DNA of 64,000 nt from the NCBI GenBank assembly GCA_900551245.1, contig URVC01000017.1, positions 9,171 through 73,170 on the forward strand, given 5' to 3'. Origin of the DNA: an uncultured bacterium. GTDB taxonomy: Bacteria; Verrucomicrobiota; Lentisphaeria; Victivallales; Victivallaceae. Positions 45,957 through 55,112 of this stretch are shown piece after piece. Position numbers and translations under genes: made by a program. The notes beneath the pieces were generated by a model that searched no databases, had not been told where the DNA came from, and was given only the letters and a program-made list of their open reading frames with translations. Position 1 is the stretch's first letter; each line of letters starts with the position of its first letter.

Positions 45957-47735
45957 ATGAAACTCACCTATTCACAATCGGAGACCGCGGCAAAGAGCTA
46001 TGTCCCGGTCGCACTCGGCAACGGCGACCTATCGTTTCAGATCGACGGCGGCGGCGCCATGGAACAGCAAGAGTACTGCGGCATGACCCCCGACGTGGTC
46101 CGCGCCGGATTGCGGTATGACCATCCGCAGTTTCCGCTGATCTCGTTCGGCGCGTTCCGCCAGGAACTGCCGGGTGACCCCGCGATCACCGGATTTCTTC
46201 AGGAGTTCGACCCGGGAACGGGCCTCTGCCACTGCCGGACCGACTATGCGGACGGTTCCCGCCTCGACACGACGGTATTCTGTCATCTTCAGCGCAATCT
46301 GATCGTCATCCGCAAAAAACGGAGTGCCGCAGAGCATCCGGGGTTCCGCTTCCTCTACCGGATCGCCCCCTCCCGCCTGCGGGTGCGCTCCGCCGGAATG
46401 GCGCTGGAATACGAGGTGGAGAGCTTCCAGCCGGTCCGGGGGGAAATCTCCTTTCACCCGGAGAGTGCCGTCGAAGTTCCCGCCCGGGCAGATGTCCGGG
46501 AAATTGCGCTCGACTGCCCGTCCGGGGAGCTCACACTCAAGATCGCCTTCGACGACGAGGCACGGGGCGCGGCGGAAAACCAGTCGGCGGAGGAGCTGGA
46601 GCAATCCTCCCGCCAGGCCTGGGCGGAGTTTTACCGGGAGTCCCGCCTGCCCCGCCTGTCCGGACGTCTGGCGGAGGCCGCGCGCATGGCGGAATACCAT
46701 CTGCGCATCAGCAGTACCCGGTTCTCCATGCCGGTGGGGTTGTATCACGGCCACTGGGAGGGGCGGTATTTCGCGTTCGACGAATACTTCATGCTGCGTG
46801 GACTGCTGGCCTCCGGCCACTTTGCTCTGGCGAAGAAGATCGTCGATTTCCGTTTCGCGGCACTGCCCGCCGCATGCGCCCGCTATTTTCTCTACTTCGG
46901 CAACCAGGGCAAAGCGGCCCGATTCGTCTGGGAGTCGATCGAAGAGGCGGGAGTGGAGGGCAGTCCGCCGGGTCACTGGCTGGATCACATCTTTCACATG
47001 GCGCATGTGGCGCTGGGCGCCTTCGACTACTGCCGGGCGACGCAGGACGACGAGTATCTGCGGCGATGCGGCTACCCTCTGCTGAGCGCCTGCGCCAATT
47101 TCTATCTGGAGCAGGCGGTGACGCCGGACGGGGAAAGGCTGGTGATCGGCAAATGCGCCGATCTGGAGCGGCTCGGTCAGGCGCGATTCAATCCGTTCAT
47201 GACCTCCTGCGGAGCGATTGCGACGATGGAGCGGGCGGCGGAAACGGCGGAGCGTCTGGGAGTCGATCCGGAGCAGCGCATCCAATGGCGACGGACCGCG
47301 GCGGCCCTGCGGGAGTCGCTCCCGCGCGACAACGGGCGCTACCTCCCCTGCCCGGATGCGGAACCGGGGTCGAGCATCGCACTGCTGAGCGGCCTCTATC
47401 CCTACGGCACCCTGTCGGCGGAGGATCCGGCGCAGCGGCAGGCGGCGGAGGACTATTTCGCCCGGGAGCAGGAGTTCGGCAACATGTATCCGGAGGGGAA
47501 ATCCCTCTGCAGCTGGTATGCGAACTGGAAGGCGCTCACGCTGGAGCGTCTGGGGCGGCGCGCCGAAGCGCGGGAACTGCTGGAGCAGATTGCGGCGGAG
47601 ACCGGCTGCTTCCGCGAGACCTTTGAAATACTGGAGACCGGGAAGCATCCCTACTTCACCACGGCGGAGGGGATCTTTCTGGAGGCGATCTGCCGGATCG
47701 TGCCGGAGGCGGGTCATCCGGAACTGAAATTGTAA
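45957..47735 (+). CDS. Cytoplasmic (alpha/alpha)6-barrel glycoside hydrolase/phosphorylase-like protein
   Basis: The protein has 592 residues and no signal peptide. A beta-sandwich N-terminal domain (about 1-215; YVPVALGNGDLSFQID) is followed by an all-helical (alpha/alpha)6 barrel (about 225-590; HGHWEGRYFAFDEYFMLRGLLASGH, then YFTTAEGIFLEAI). This layout resembles GH65, GH95 and GH94-like enzymes. The family and reaction are not certain. It is divergent from the AraC gene and may degrade oligosaccharides imported after extracellular cleavage. Confidence 0.65.
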   Translation: MKLTYSQSETAAKSYVPVALGNGDLSFQIDGGGAMEQQEYCGMTPDVVRAGLRYDHPQFPLISFGAFRQELPGDPAITGFLQEFDPGTGLCHCRTDYADGSRLDTTVFCHLQRNLIVIRKKRSAAEHPGFRFLYRIAPSRLRVRSAGMALEYEVESFQPVRGEISFHPESAVEVPARADVREIALDCPSGELTLKIAFDDEARGAAENQSAEELEQSSRQAWAEFYRESRLPRLSGRLAEAARMAEYHLRISSTRFSMPVGLYHGHWEGRYFAFDEYFMLRGLLASGHFALAKKIVDFRFAALPAACARYFLYFGNQGKAARFVWESIEEAGVEGSPPGHWLDHIFHMAHVALGAFDYCRATQDDEYLRRCGYPLLSACANFYLEQAVTPDGERLVIGKCADLERLGQARFNPFMTSCGAIATMERAAETAERLGVDPEQRIQWRRTAAALRESLPRDNGRYLPCPDAEPGSSIALLSGLYPYGTLSAEDPAQRQAAEDYFAREQEFGNMYPEGKSLCSWYANWKALTLERLGRRAEARELLEQIAAETGCFRETFEILETGKHPYFTTAEGIFLEAICRIVPEAGHPELKL

Positions 47736-47851
47736 CCCATGTCAAACAAAAGACGGCTAATACCATTTAATCAATCTGCAGTCTCCGCTCATTATTTCGA
47801 TGTCATTGCGGACAAATAAATTTAAACACCTTAAACAGAGGGAATGCAGCC

Positions 47852-48619
47852 ATGAAGAAAAGAATCGATCGCTTCATACTGGGAAAAGAAAAGAATCATG
47901 CCGCAGCCAATAAATTTACTCTTATAGAACTTCTTATCGTTATCGCCATTATTGCAATTCTGGCTGGACTCCTTTTGCCCGCACTCAACTCCGCCCGAGA
48001 CAAAGCACAGGCAATCTCATGCGCAAACAACCTGAAACAACTTGGTCTCTATATGGAGATGTACGCATCGGTTTCCGACGATTATTTGCCCGCCCCATAC
48101 CCGCCTTCGGATAACGTTTATTACGGTAACTGGAGCATGTTGCTGAAACGCACCATGAACCGGGATGAAGATCAGATTCATAAAGAATTCTATTGTCCGA
48201 GCTTTCAAGAAAATCTGTCAGGAGCAACGATCTACGGTATGAACTGCTTTCTGGCAACCGGCTTGTCTTCCGGTAACCGGCAGTTTCCCAATCGCCGGCG
48301 TCTGCAATTTGACGACTACTGGTATGTCCGACTCAACCGACCGTCACAAACCGTATTGCTGGGAGACAATATTCATCTGGAAGGCGATGGAAAACCAAGA
48401 CAGTTTCCCCTGCTGAATGTCGATAACTCCGCCTCTCATTTTCGACATCGCGGACGAGCAAATTTCTGCATGTTGGATGGCAGGGTAGCCGTCGGCATGT
48501 CCTGGGCCCAGGCTTCTCTCGAATACAATTTCACAGCCGGAATCATCGGAGACAATTTCGACTCATCCAAGCCTTTGAGCGCCCAGGCGCTTTACAGTTA
48601 TATACGCAACCCGAATTGA
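47852..48619 (+). CDS. Pseudopilin-like prepilin-type protein (module C)
   Basis: The 255-residue protein has a long basic leader (1-21), then FTLIELLIV with Glu +5 and a membrane helix. Lys precedes the cut site in place of Gly. The soluble domain contains CANNLKQLG, YCPSFQ and the late HRGRANFCMLDGRVAV pattern. Codon use and base composition are AT-richer than in the other modules. The enzyme gene follows after 46 bp. GAGGGAATG lies upstream of the ATG. Confidence 0.9.
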   Translation: MKKRIDRFILGKEKNHAAANKFTLIELLIVIAIIAILAGLLLPALNSARDKAQAISCANNLKQLGLYMEMYASVSDDYLPAPYPPSDNVYYGNWSMLLKRTMNRDEDQIHKEFYCPSFQENLSGATIYGMNCFLATGLSSGNRQFPNRRRLQFDDYWYVRLNRPSQTVLLGDNIHLEGDGKPRQFPLLNVDNSASHFRHRGRANFCMLDGRVAVGMSWAQASLEYNFTAGIIGDNFDSSKPLSAQALYSYIRNPN

Positions 48620-48665
48620 ATCATTCATACAATGTAAACAATCGTAATCCCAGGGAGTGTTGAAT

Positions 48666-51113
48666 ATGTTTCCAGCCATTTACATCGGCGCGCTTTTGCG
48701 CGGAATTTTCCGGACTTCCAGAATCTTATCTGTCTGTCTTGTTCTGGCCTGCATCACGGTTCTCCATGCCGGAGTATATGATGCAACAATGAAAATCCGG
48801 GCCTCATCTCCTGGCGGGGCATTTGTGAAAGGAGAACCATTGTCGTTTCAGTTGGTAAACAATACTCCACCGCCTGAAACTTACCAGGTAAAAAACTGGC
48901 GCGGCAAAATTGTAACAGAGGGCAAGTGGAACAACACCAATCCACTGCAGCTTCCGGAATTGCCATATGGTCATTATCAGCTGACAACCCCGGCTGGAAA
49001 TGTTTCATTCGCAGTTCTGCCAAACCAGGTGGAACGCCATGTGTCCCGTACTCAATTCCTCGCCGTCGACACTCATATAAGCTGGACGAAAGCCGGTAAT
49101 AAGCAGGCGGGGTTCTCGGAGGATGCCGGGTATGAATTGATAGGTGAACTGGTACATCGACTGGGAGTTCCGATACTGCGTGACCGCATAAGTTGGAACA
49201 GAACCAATCCAGCCCCCGGAAAATACGATTTCTCAGAATATGAAAAACCGTTGAAACCAGTTACGAAACGCGGGATCGAAGTTTTGAGCGTTTATCACGA
49301 TTCCCCCGACTGGGCAAACGGCAATCGCAAAGTTGCAAAAAACCGCACTCTCCCGCTCGATTTTTTTGCCCTCTATGAGTACAATAAGAAACTTGCAAAA
49401 CAGTATCAAGGGAAAATACAGTACTGGGAATTCTGGAATGAACAGGACATCGGCTCATTCTCCAATGCTCCAGCCTGGGAGTACGCGGCGAATCTGAAAG
49501 CCGCATATCTGGGATTTAAGGCAGGAGACCCGACAGTGACAGTACTCTCCGGTCCATCCCTGCTGTACCCTCATCTCTTCATGGGTACCGCGCTTCAAAG
49601 CGATCTGAACTGTTATTTTGACATTTTCAGCTATCACTGCTATGAATCGGAACAAGGGCTGGAAGAGTTCATTCGGTTTCTGCGATATACGTTGGAGAAA
49701 AATGGAGTTTCCGCTTCCACCCCCATCTGGCTGTCGGAATTCAATGATCACGCGCTTGGACACGCGGTGGAAGGTCCTGGTCTTCGTCCGGGTTATAAAG
49801 AGCATTCATACCGGCAGGAACTTATGATCAGTCAACTGCTGGTAAAACGTACGGCAATGTTTCAACAGTTGGGCGTTGCCCGCGGTTTCTTTTTCAACCT
49901 GATGCCTGTAATTGAACGCAATGGAACCGCTTCCTGGGGATTACTGCGCCGCGATTATACCATCAAAGCCGGTTTTACAGCACTGGCCAACCTCACCTAC
50001 CAGTTGGGAAATGCAAAACTTCTGGGGAGCATAAATTTGGGAAAAAAGCTCCATGCTTTTCTCTATGAACAACCTGATAAGAAACAGTCTTTGCTGATCT
50101 GGAGTGACCAAAAGCAGATTGTAAAAATCCCGGGCATGCAGAAAAACAGTCGTGTCGTCGATCTCTTCGGTACCCCTGTCGTAAGAAAAGACAATCAATT
50201 CAGCGTCGACAGCAATCCGCTCTATTTTCATGGACTTGCCGGCTTGAAGCCGGATCAGGCGGCAATACCGCCGGGAAAAATTGCAGAAGCAAAAAATCCG
50301 GGCAATATGGATAAAGAGATTGTAAGTCGGATAATTCTCCCTAAAAAACTCCAACTTTCTTTTTTCAAAGACTCAGTAGACATTCCGGATGAAACCATCG
50401 ACTTCAGTGTAGAACTCTATAATTTCAGCACACAGAAAAAAAAGGGAAAACTCGCCATTTCCGGTGTGAAAATTCTCGAGGACATTCCGGAAATTACGTT
50501 GTCCCCCCGGAGCAGAAAACTGATAAAACTCAAAGCCGCAGTTCAACCGGCAAACGGGTTTCGGGATAAAATCGTTGTAGGCGGCAGCTTCGAGGGGAAA
50601 TGCATTTCCCGGCTTGTCGTACCATTCACACGCAACAATCTTCTACTGAAGCAGGGACGTTTTCTCGCCTTGACATCAAGCAGCCGGGCCACGAACTGGC
50701 AAGAACATTCTTCGGGTAAAATGAGCATTGAAGATTTCCCTGCAGAGAAGGCTGTTCGTTTCACAGTGGACTATCCAGCCGGCACAGCTGACCGCTGGAT
50801 TTATCCGCAATATCGCCTGCAGCTGCCGCGCGAATCATTGAAAAAAGCCGCAGGGATCGTATATGAAATCAGACTTGCAGAACCGGAACCCGGCGGCAGA
50901 TATATACCGACGAGAGTTCATCTTCGTTCGGCCAATGGCTATCAGGGAATGCGGACCAATGGACATCATAATGAGAAATGGCAAACTGAAATTTTCACAT
51001 TTCCAGAGTCGTTCGACAAAGGAAATGCGGAAATATTGGAAATCGGTTTCAATCCACCCCGGAATCACTTCAGTTTTCTGATTCGAAATATACGAATTTT
51101 CTATCTGGATTAA
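48666..51113 (+). CDS. Secreted clan GH-A (GH39-like) glycoside hydrolase (module C)
   Basis: The protein has 815 residues from the ATG at 48666 (GGGAG upstream). An N-terminal signal anchor (about 20-37) precedes a small beta domain (40-125) and a TIM barrel (about 130-470) with RDRISWNRTNPAPGKYDFSEYE, acid/base E259 in WEFWNEQD and nucleophile E358 in WLSEFND, as in GH39-type enzymes. Beta-sandwich domains follow (500-815). The AT-rich composition is shared with the preceding pseudopilin gene. The substrate is unknown. Confidence 0.8.
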   Translation: MFPAIYIGALLRGIFRTSRILSVCLVLACITVLHAGVYDATMKIRASSPGGAFVKGEPLSFQLVNNTPPPETYQVKNWRGKIVTEGKWNNTNPLQLPELPYGHYQLTTPAGNVSFAVLPNQVERHVSRTQFLAVDTHISWTKAGNKQAGFSEDAGYELIGELVHRLGVPILRDRISWNRTNPAPGKYDFSEYEKPLKPVTKRGIEVLSVYHDSPDWANGNRKVAKNRTLPLDFFALYEYNKKLAKQYQGKIQYWEFWNEQDIGSFSNAPAWEYAANLKAAYLGFKAGDPTVTVLSGPSLLYPHLFMGTALQSDLNCYFDIFSYHCYESEQGLEEFIRFLRYTLEKNGVSASTPIWLSEFNDHALGHAVEGPGLRPGYKEHSYRQELMISQLLVKRTAMFQQLGVARGFFFNLMPVIERNGTASWGLLRRDYTIKAGFTALANLTYQLGNAKLLGSINLGKKLHAFLYEQPDKKQSLLIWSDQKQIVKIPGMQKNSRVVDLFGTPVVRKDNQFSVDSNPLYFHGLAGLKPDQAAIPPGKIAEAKNPGNMDKEIVSRIILPKKLQLSFFKDSVDIPDETIDFSVELYNFSTQKKKGKLAISGVKILEDIPEITLSPRSRKLIKLKAAVQPANGFRDKIVVGGSFEGKCISRLVVPFTRNNLLLKQGRFLALTSSSRATNWQEHSSGKMSIEDFPAEKAVRFTVDYPAGTADRWIYPQYRLQLPRESLKKAAGIVYEIRLAEPEPGGRYIPTRVHLRSANGYQGMRTNGHHNEKWQTEIFTFPESFDKGNAEILEIGFNPPRNHFSFLIRNIRIFYLD

Positions 51114-51210
51114 GGGAGATTTTCCGATGCAACTTTACTGCGGATACCGCACTGCCCCCACCGTGTAATGGCCTATCTGCTGACCCGATAGAGTTCCTTC
51201 GGGTCTGAAT

Positions 51211-51260
51211 TTGCAAAAACTCCCCTTTGCGGCTATAGTAAAGTTCAGTCCGCAAAGGGG
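51211..51260 (+). promoter_or_regulatory. Promoter flanked by an 11-bp inverted repeat, LacI gene of module C
   Basis: TTGCAA (51211-51216), 17 bp, TATAGT (51234-51239). The perfect inverted repeat CCCCTTTGCGG (51222-51232) / CCGCAAAGGGG (51250-51260) brackets the -10. It is likely the self-operator. The 155-bp space after module C holds otherwise only a 7-bp hairpin GACCCGA/TCGGGTC (51182-51205). Confidence 0.65.
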
Positions 51261-51268
51261 AAATTGCG

Positions 51269-52228
51269 ATGAAAGCGACAATCCGATCCATCGCCCGGGA
51301 GGCGAATGTCTCACCGGCAACCGTATCGCGGGTGCTCGGCGGTTCCACGCAGGTCACCCCGCACATGCGCTCTCATGTGCTGAATATCGCTCGAAAGCTC
51401 GGCTATCATAGCGCCGGAATCCGGAACGTCGCCTTGATCGCCGGAGAAAGCTTTTATTCCGGCTACGATGCCCTGCTTCTGCAGGCCCTGCGTGAAGAGC
51501 TCAGGCACAGAAACTATCGCGCCGTCCTGGTCACCACCTCCGATCTCGGCGCCCTCGACGATTGCGTGATCGCCGGAGCAATCTCCATCGCCTATCAGGA
51601 CGGGAGGGAAAAACTCTGGATCCGTAACCGGGCGCTCCCCATGATCTGCATCAACACGACCGGCTATCACCTCGATGGAATCTACAAGGTCTACTCCGAT
51701 GAACAGCAGGGAATCGAACTCGCGCTCGAACATTTCTACAAATTCGGCCACCGCAATCTCGGCCTGGTCACCTATTGCAGCAACCTCCCCGGACCGCCGG
51801 GGAACTCCCTGCGGATTGAAATCTTCCATCAATATCTGAAAAAAAGCGGATGCTCCGGCACCGCGGTCAATATGATCGCCTGCGATCGTGCGGTCGATGC
51901 AGTTCGCAAACTGCTGGATTCCGGTGTCACCGCCATCCTCGCCGCCGGAGAAACGGCGGGGCCGCCAGTGGCTCATGCGCTGAATCTCTTCCGGCGCAGG
52001 ATTCCGGAAGATGTTTCATTGATCTCCATGGAAAATCGTAAAGTTTCCGAATTTCTCCAGCCACCGCACACAACCATCGAACAGCGGATGGACCGGCTGG
52101 CTTCCGCCGCCGTATCCCTGCTGGAAAAACAGTGGAACGGCGAACAGAATCTCGCCGATGTCGCCATCGACTACTGTCTGCGGTCGCGCGACAGCGTCGC
52201 TCCACCGCCGGACAACTCCCGCTCCTGA
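51269..52228 (+). CDS. LacI family transcription regulator (module C)
   Basis: The 319-residue protein has a canonical LacI DNA-binding domain (TIRSIAREANVSPATVSRVLGG, residues 4-25) and hinge, then a sugar-sensor domain with EHFYKFGHRNLGLV and EDVSLISME. AAGGGG lies 8 bases before the ATG. It follows the module C enzyme in the same direction but has its own promoter. It is GC-rich unlike that enzyme. It probably controls module C and itself. Confidence 0.93.
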   Translation: MKATIRSIAREANVSPATVSRVLGGSTQVTPHMRSHVLNIARKLGYHSAGIRNVALIAGESFYSGYDALLLQALREELRHRNYRAVLVTTSDLGALDDCVIAGAISIAYQDGREKLWIRNRALPMICINTTGYHLDGIYKVYSDEQQGIELALEHFYKFGHRNLGLVTYCSNLPGPPGNSLRIEIFHQYLKKSGCSGTAVNMIACDRAVDAVRKLLDSGVTAILAAGETAGPPVAHALNLFRRRIPEDVSLISMENRKVSEFLQPPHTTIEQRMDRLASAAVSLLEKQWNGEQNLADVAIDYCLRSRDSVAPPPDNSRS

Positions 52229-52232
52229 TCCC

Positions 52233-53156
52233 TCACCGGCCGGGAAACAGTCTCTTTTGCCCCGCCGTCTCCCCCTGCAGCCGGAACTGGCGCAGGCTCT
52301 GCAGAGACACCGACAGAATCAGCAGAAACAGGCAGCCGTAAAAGGAGGCGGAGAGCTCCCGGTGCTCCTGAAAAATCAGCATCGCCAGCAGAATGCTGTA
52401 CACCGGCTCCAGATTGTAGCTCAAGTTCACCGTAAAGGCGGAAATCGTCTTCAAGGCACGGATCTGGCACCAGTAAAGCCCCACCGTGCAGACGGCGGCA
52501 AACACCACCAGTTCCCCGAGCTCCGGCAGGCTCGGCAGCAGACGAACGGCCGGGAAACACAGAAAATACCATGGCAGAAGCAGCGTCAAGGCGAGAAATC
52601 CGCCGCACATCTCCCCATACAGGATCGTTTCCGTCGAATAACTCCGCCCCAGAAAACGGGAGGCGATCGTGTAAAGCGAGGCGAGCAGCGTCGAAACAAT
52701 TCCCAGTAGAATTCCGGTTCGAAACCGCAGATCGAGAGAGAAGAACAGCAGAATGCCCGCAATCGACAGCAGACTGCACCCCAGCTCCAGCCACTCGAAT
52801 TTCCGTTTCAGCAGCAAAGGCTCCAGAATCGTCGAAAAAAATCCGATCATTCCGAAACAGGCGACCCCGACCGAGACATTCGACAGTTTGATGCTGCCGA
52901 AAAAGAAGAGCCAGTGCAGGGCCAGAAGCAATCCCGCACCGGAAATTTTCAGCCGGTCCCGCCAGGTGCACAGTCCCGCAACCCGCAGGAACCGGCGCAG
53001 CAGAATCAGCAGAAGCGCCGTGAACAGCATCCGCCACCAGACCATCACGCCGCTCGAAAGGGCGATCAGCTTTCCGAAAATGCCGGTGAATCCCGCAAAC
53101 AGGATGGATAGATGAAGGAAGCAGAATGCCCGCGTTGTTTCACTGAAATGTACCAT
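52233..53156 (-). CDS. EamA/DMT family transporter
   Basis: The 307-residue protein has ten hydrophobic helices in two five-helix repeats, the drug/metabolite transporter layout (GFTGIFGKL in helix 1, an NLEPVYSILLAMLIFQEH phrase in the second EamA repeat). It is an inner-membrane exporter or importer of small metabolites with unknown substrate. It is convergent with the LacI gene, with 4 bp between stops. Confidence 0.88.
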   Translation of the reverse strand: MVHFSETTRAFCFLHLSILFAGFTGIFGKLIALSSGVMVWWRMLFTALLLILLRRFLRVAGLCTWRDRLKISGAGLLLALHWLFFFGSIKLSNVSVGVACFGMIGFFSTILEPLLLKRKFEWLELGCSLLSIAGILLFFSLDLRFRTGILLGIVSTLLASLYTIASRFLGRSYSTETILYGEMCGGFLALTLLLPWYFLCFPAVRLLPSLPELGELVVFAAVCTVGLYWCQIRALKTISAFTVNLSYNLEPVYSILLAMLIFQEHRELSASFYGCLFLLILSVSLQSLRQFRLQGETAGQKRLFPGR

Positions 53157-53198
53157 TCGTTTCGCACTCCGCCGGCTCCATCGCGGAAACCGGCAGAT

Positions 53199-53237
53199 AA
53201 AAAAACACGGACTGGATTTGCATTCCGGCCCGTGTTT
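53199..53237 (-). terminator. Intrinsic terminator after tsf
   Basis: On the minus strand AAACACGG pairs with CCGTGTTT around a 19-nt loop and is followed by a T-run. It lies 19 bp after the tsf stop. Confidence 0.75.
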
Positions 53238-53255
53238 CTCTGGTTCAACAAAGAG

Positions 53256-54065
53256 TTACAGCTCTTCGCCGACCTCCCAGCGGATGAAGCGCCGCACCTT
53301 GAGATTCGGGCGGAACTTCGCCAGCGTGGTCTTGTCGTCCTTGACCCACGGCTGATCCATCAGGCAGACTTCGGAGAAGAACTTACGGATCTTGCCGGAG
53401 AGAATCTTGTCGAGCATCGCAGCCGGCTTGTTCGCCAGCTTCGGATCGGCGGCGGCGGCGATCTCCTTCTCCTTGGCGATCACTTCAGCCGGCACATCCG
53501 ACTCGCTGATGTATTTCGGGCTGAACGCGGCGATGTGCAGGCAGATGTCGTTGAGCACGACCGGATCGGTCTCGCCCTCGACCTCGACCAGCACGCTGAC
53601 CCGGCCGTCCATATGATGATAGCTGGCAAACGCACAGCCTTCGGAACGCTTCCAGCGGGCCGCGCGGCGAACCTGCATGTTCTCGCCGATGACACCGATG
53701 TGATCGGTCAGGTTGTTCTTCTCCGCCTCGTTCACCGCAACCGTGACGTCGCCTTCGCCGGCCGCCTTGAGCGCGCTGTCCGCAATGCTCTTGACCAGAT
53801 TGCCGAACTTGTCGGTCTTCGCCGCAAAGTCGGTCTCGCAGAGAACCTCGACAATCGCAGCGGCATCGTCGTTGATGCTGGTCCAGACCTTGCCCTGGTT
53901 GGTGGCGCGGCCGGACTTCTTCTCCGCCTTGGCGGCGCCGGACTTGCGCAGGTTTTCAATCGCCAGCGTCATGTCGCCGTCAGCGGCGGTCAGCGCCTTT
54001 TTGCAATCCATCATGCCGGCTCCGGTCTTCTCCCGAAGCTCCTGTACCATCTTAGCAGTAATCAT
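53256..54065 (-). CDS. tsf: Translation elongation factor Ts
   Basis: The 269-residue protein has an N-terminal UBA-like domain with LREKTGAGMMDCKKAL, then the core with ETDFAAK (about 76-82) that enters the EF-Tu nucleotide site. The C-terminal core repeat ends in RRFIRWEVGEEL. It exchanges GDP on EF-Tu. It lies 30 bp downstream of rpsB in the conserved rpsB-tsf operon. Confidence 0.96.
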   Translation of the reverse strand: MITAKMVQELREKTGAGMMDCKKALTAADGDMTLAIENLRKSGAAKAEKKSGRATNQGKVWTSINDDAAAIVEVLCETDFAAKTDKFGNLVKSIADSALKAAGEGDVTVAVNEAEKNNLTDHIGVIGENMQVRRAARWKRSEGCAFASYHHMDGRVSVLVEVEGETDPVVLNDICLHIAAFSPKYISESDVPAEVIAKEKEIAAAADPKLANKPAAMLDKILSGKIRKFFSEVCLMDQPWVKDDKTTLAKFRPNLKVRRFIRWEVGEEL

Positions 54066-54095
54066 TTTTCACACTCCTCATGTCAATCGGTTGGC

Positions 54096-54986
54096 TTACT
54101 CGGCCTTTTCCGCGGCGGCTTCTTCCGCCTTGGGCTCGCTCTTCGCGGCCTCGGCCTTCACCGGCTTGTCATCGGCGCTCTTCCGGCGCGGCGCGCGGCG
54201 CGGCTTGTCGGCCTTCTCCGCCTTCTCGGCATCATCGGCCTTCTCCTGAGCCAGCTTCTTGGCGGCTTCGGCGGCTTCCCGCTCCTCGGTCACCTTCTTC
54301 TGGTAGATCTCCTTGGCGACCTTGATCGCCTCGACGAAGAGACCGGTGATGATCTGAACCGACTTGACTGCATCGTCGTTGGCCGCCACCGGGTAGTCCA
54401 CCAGCGTCGGGTCGCCGTTGGTATCGACAATCGCCACGATCGGAATATTCAGCTTGTTGGCTTCACGAACCGCGTTCGCCTCGTTGCAGACGTCGATCAC
54501 GACCAGTGCGGCGGGCAGACGCTTCATGCCGGCGATGCCGTCCAGATCGCGATGGAGCTTCTCGGCGCGGCGGGCCAGACTGGAAACCTCTTTCTTCTTC
54601 ATCGACTTGGCGGATTCCGAATTCAGCGTCTGGTCGATTTCGGCCATCTTGGTGATGCTCTTGCAGATGGTCACATTGTTGGTCAGCGTGCCGCCGAGCC
54701 AGCGCTCGGAGACGCTGAACATGCCGGTCTCTTCGGCCATGTTCCGGACCAGTTCGCGGATCTGCCGCTTGGTGCCGACGAACAGGATGTCGCCGCCGTT
54801 GGCAACGATGCGCTGCAGAAAGTTGCAGGCAGCCGCAATCTGATACATGGTCTTGGTGAGGTCGATGATGGAGATCCCGTTCTTGGCCCCGTAGACATAG
54901 TCCTTCATGCGGGGATTCCAGCGGCGGGTCTGGTGACCGAAGTGACACCCGGCTTCCAACAGATCATTGATGGTGATTTTCGCCAT
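54096..54986 (-). CDS. rpsB: 30S ribosomal protein S2
   Basis: The protein has 296 residues from the ATG at 54986. The frame is open to 55031, but the family starts at MAKITINDLLEAGCHFGHQTRRW. The S2 core covers residues 1-225 (including VIDVCNEANAVREANKLNIPIVAIVDTN). An extra 70-residue C-terminal tail rich in Ala, Glu and Lys is added, longer than in E. coli S2 (241). The protein binds S1 and the 30S head region. Confidence 0.96.
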   Translation of the reverse strand: MAKITINDLLEAGCHFGHQTRRWNPRMKDYVYGAKNGISIIDLTKTMYQIAAACNFLQRIVANGGDILFVGTKRQIRELVRNMAEETGMFSVSERWLGGTLTNNVTICKSITKMAEIDQTLNSESAKSMKKKEVSSLARRAEKLHRDLDGIAGMKRLPAALVVIDVCNEANAVREANKLNIPIVAIVDTNGDPTLVDYPVAANDDAVKSVQIITGLFVEAIKVAKEIYQKKVTEEREAAEAAKKLAQEKADDAEKAEKADKPRRAPRRKSADDKPVKAEAAKSEPKAEEAAAEKAE

Positions 54987-55082
54987 TTTCACGGCTTCCT
55001 TTCCTGTTCGCGGCGCTTTTTTTCGTTTCAAGTCGCCATTGGTTTGGTTGTCTCCCGCGCCCCCATCGGACGCGGATTGTTT

Positions 55083-55110
55083 AATATAGTTCCGATCAAC
55101 GGATTTACAA
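55083..55110 (-). promoter_or_regulatory. Promoter of rpsB-tsf
   Basis: On the minus strand TTGTAA (55105-55110) and TATATT (55083-55088) are separated by 16 bp. The leader of about 90 nt contains no frame. Feedback control by S2 is known in other bacteria but no matching structure was identified here. Confidence 0.6.
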
Positions 55111-55112
55111 GT

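Noticed and set aside
51182..51205. Hairpin GACCCGA/TCGGGTC as a terminator after module C
   Set aside because: No T-run follows the stem, and the stem has only 7 bp.
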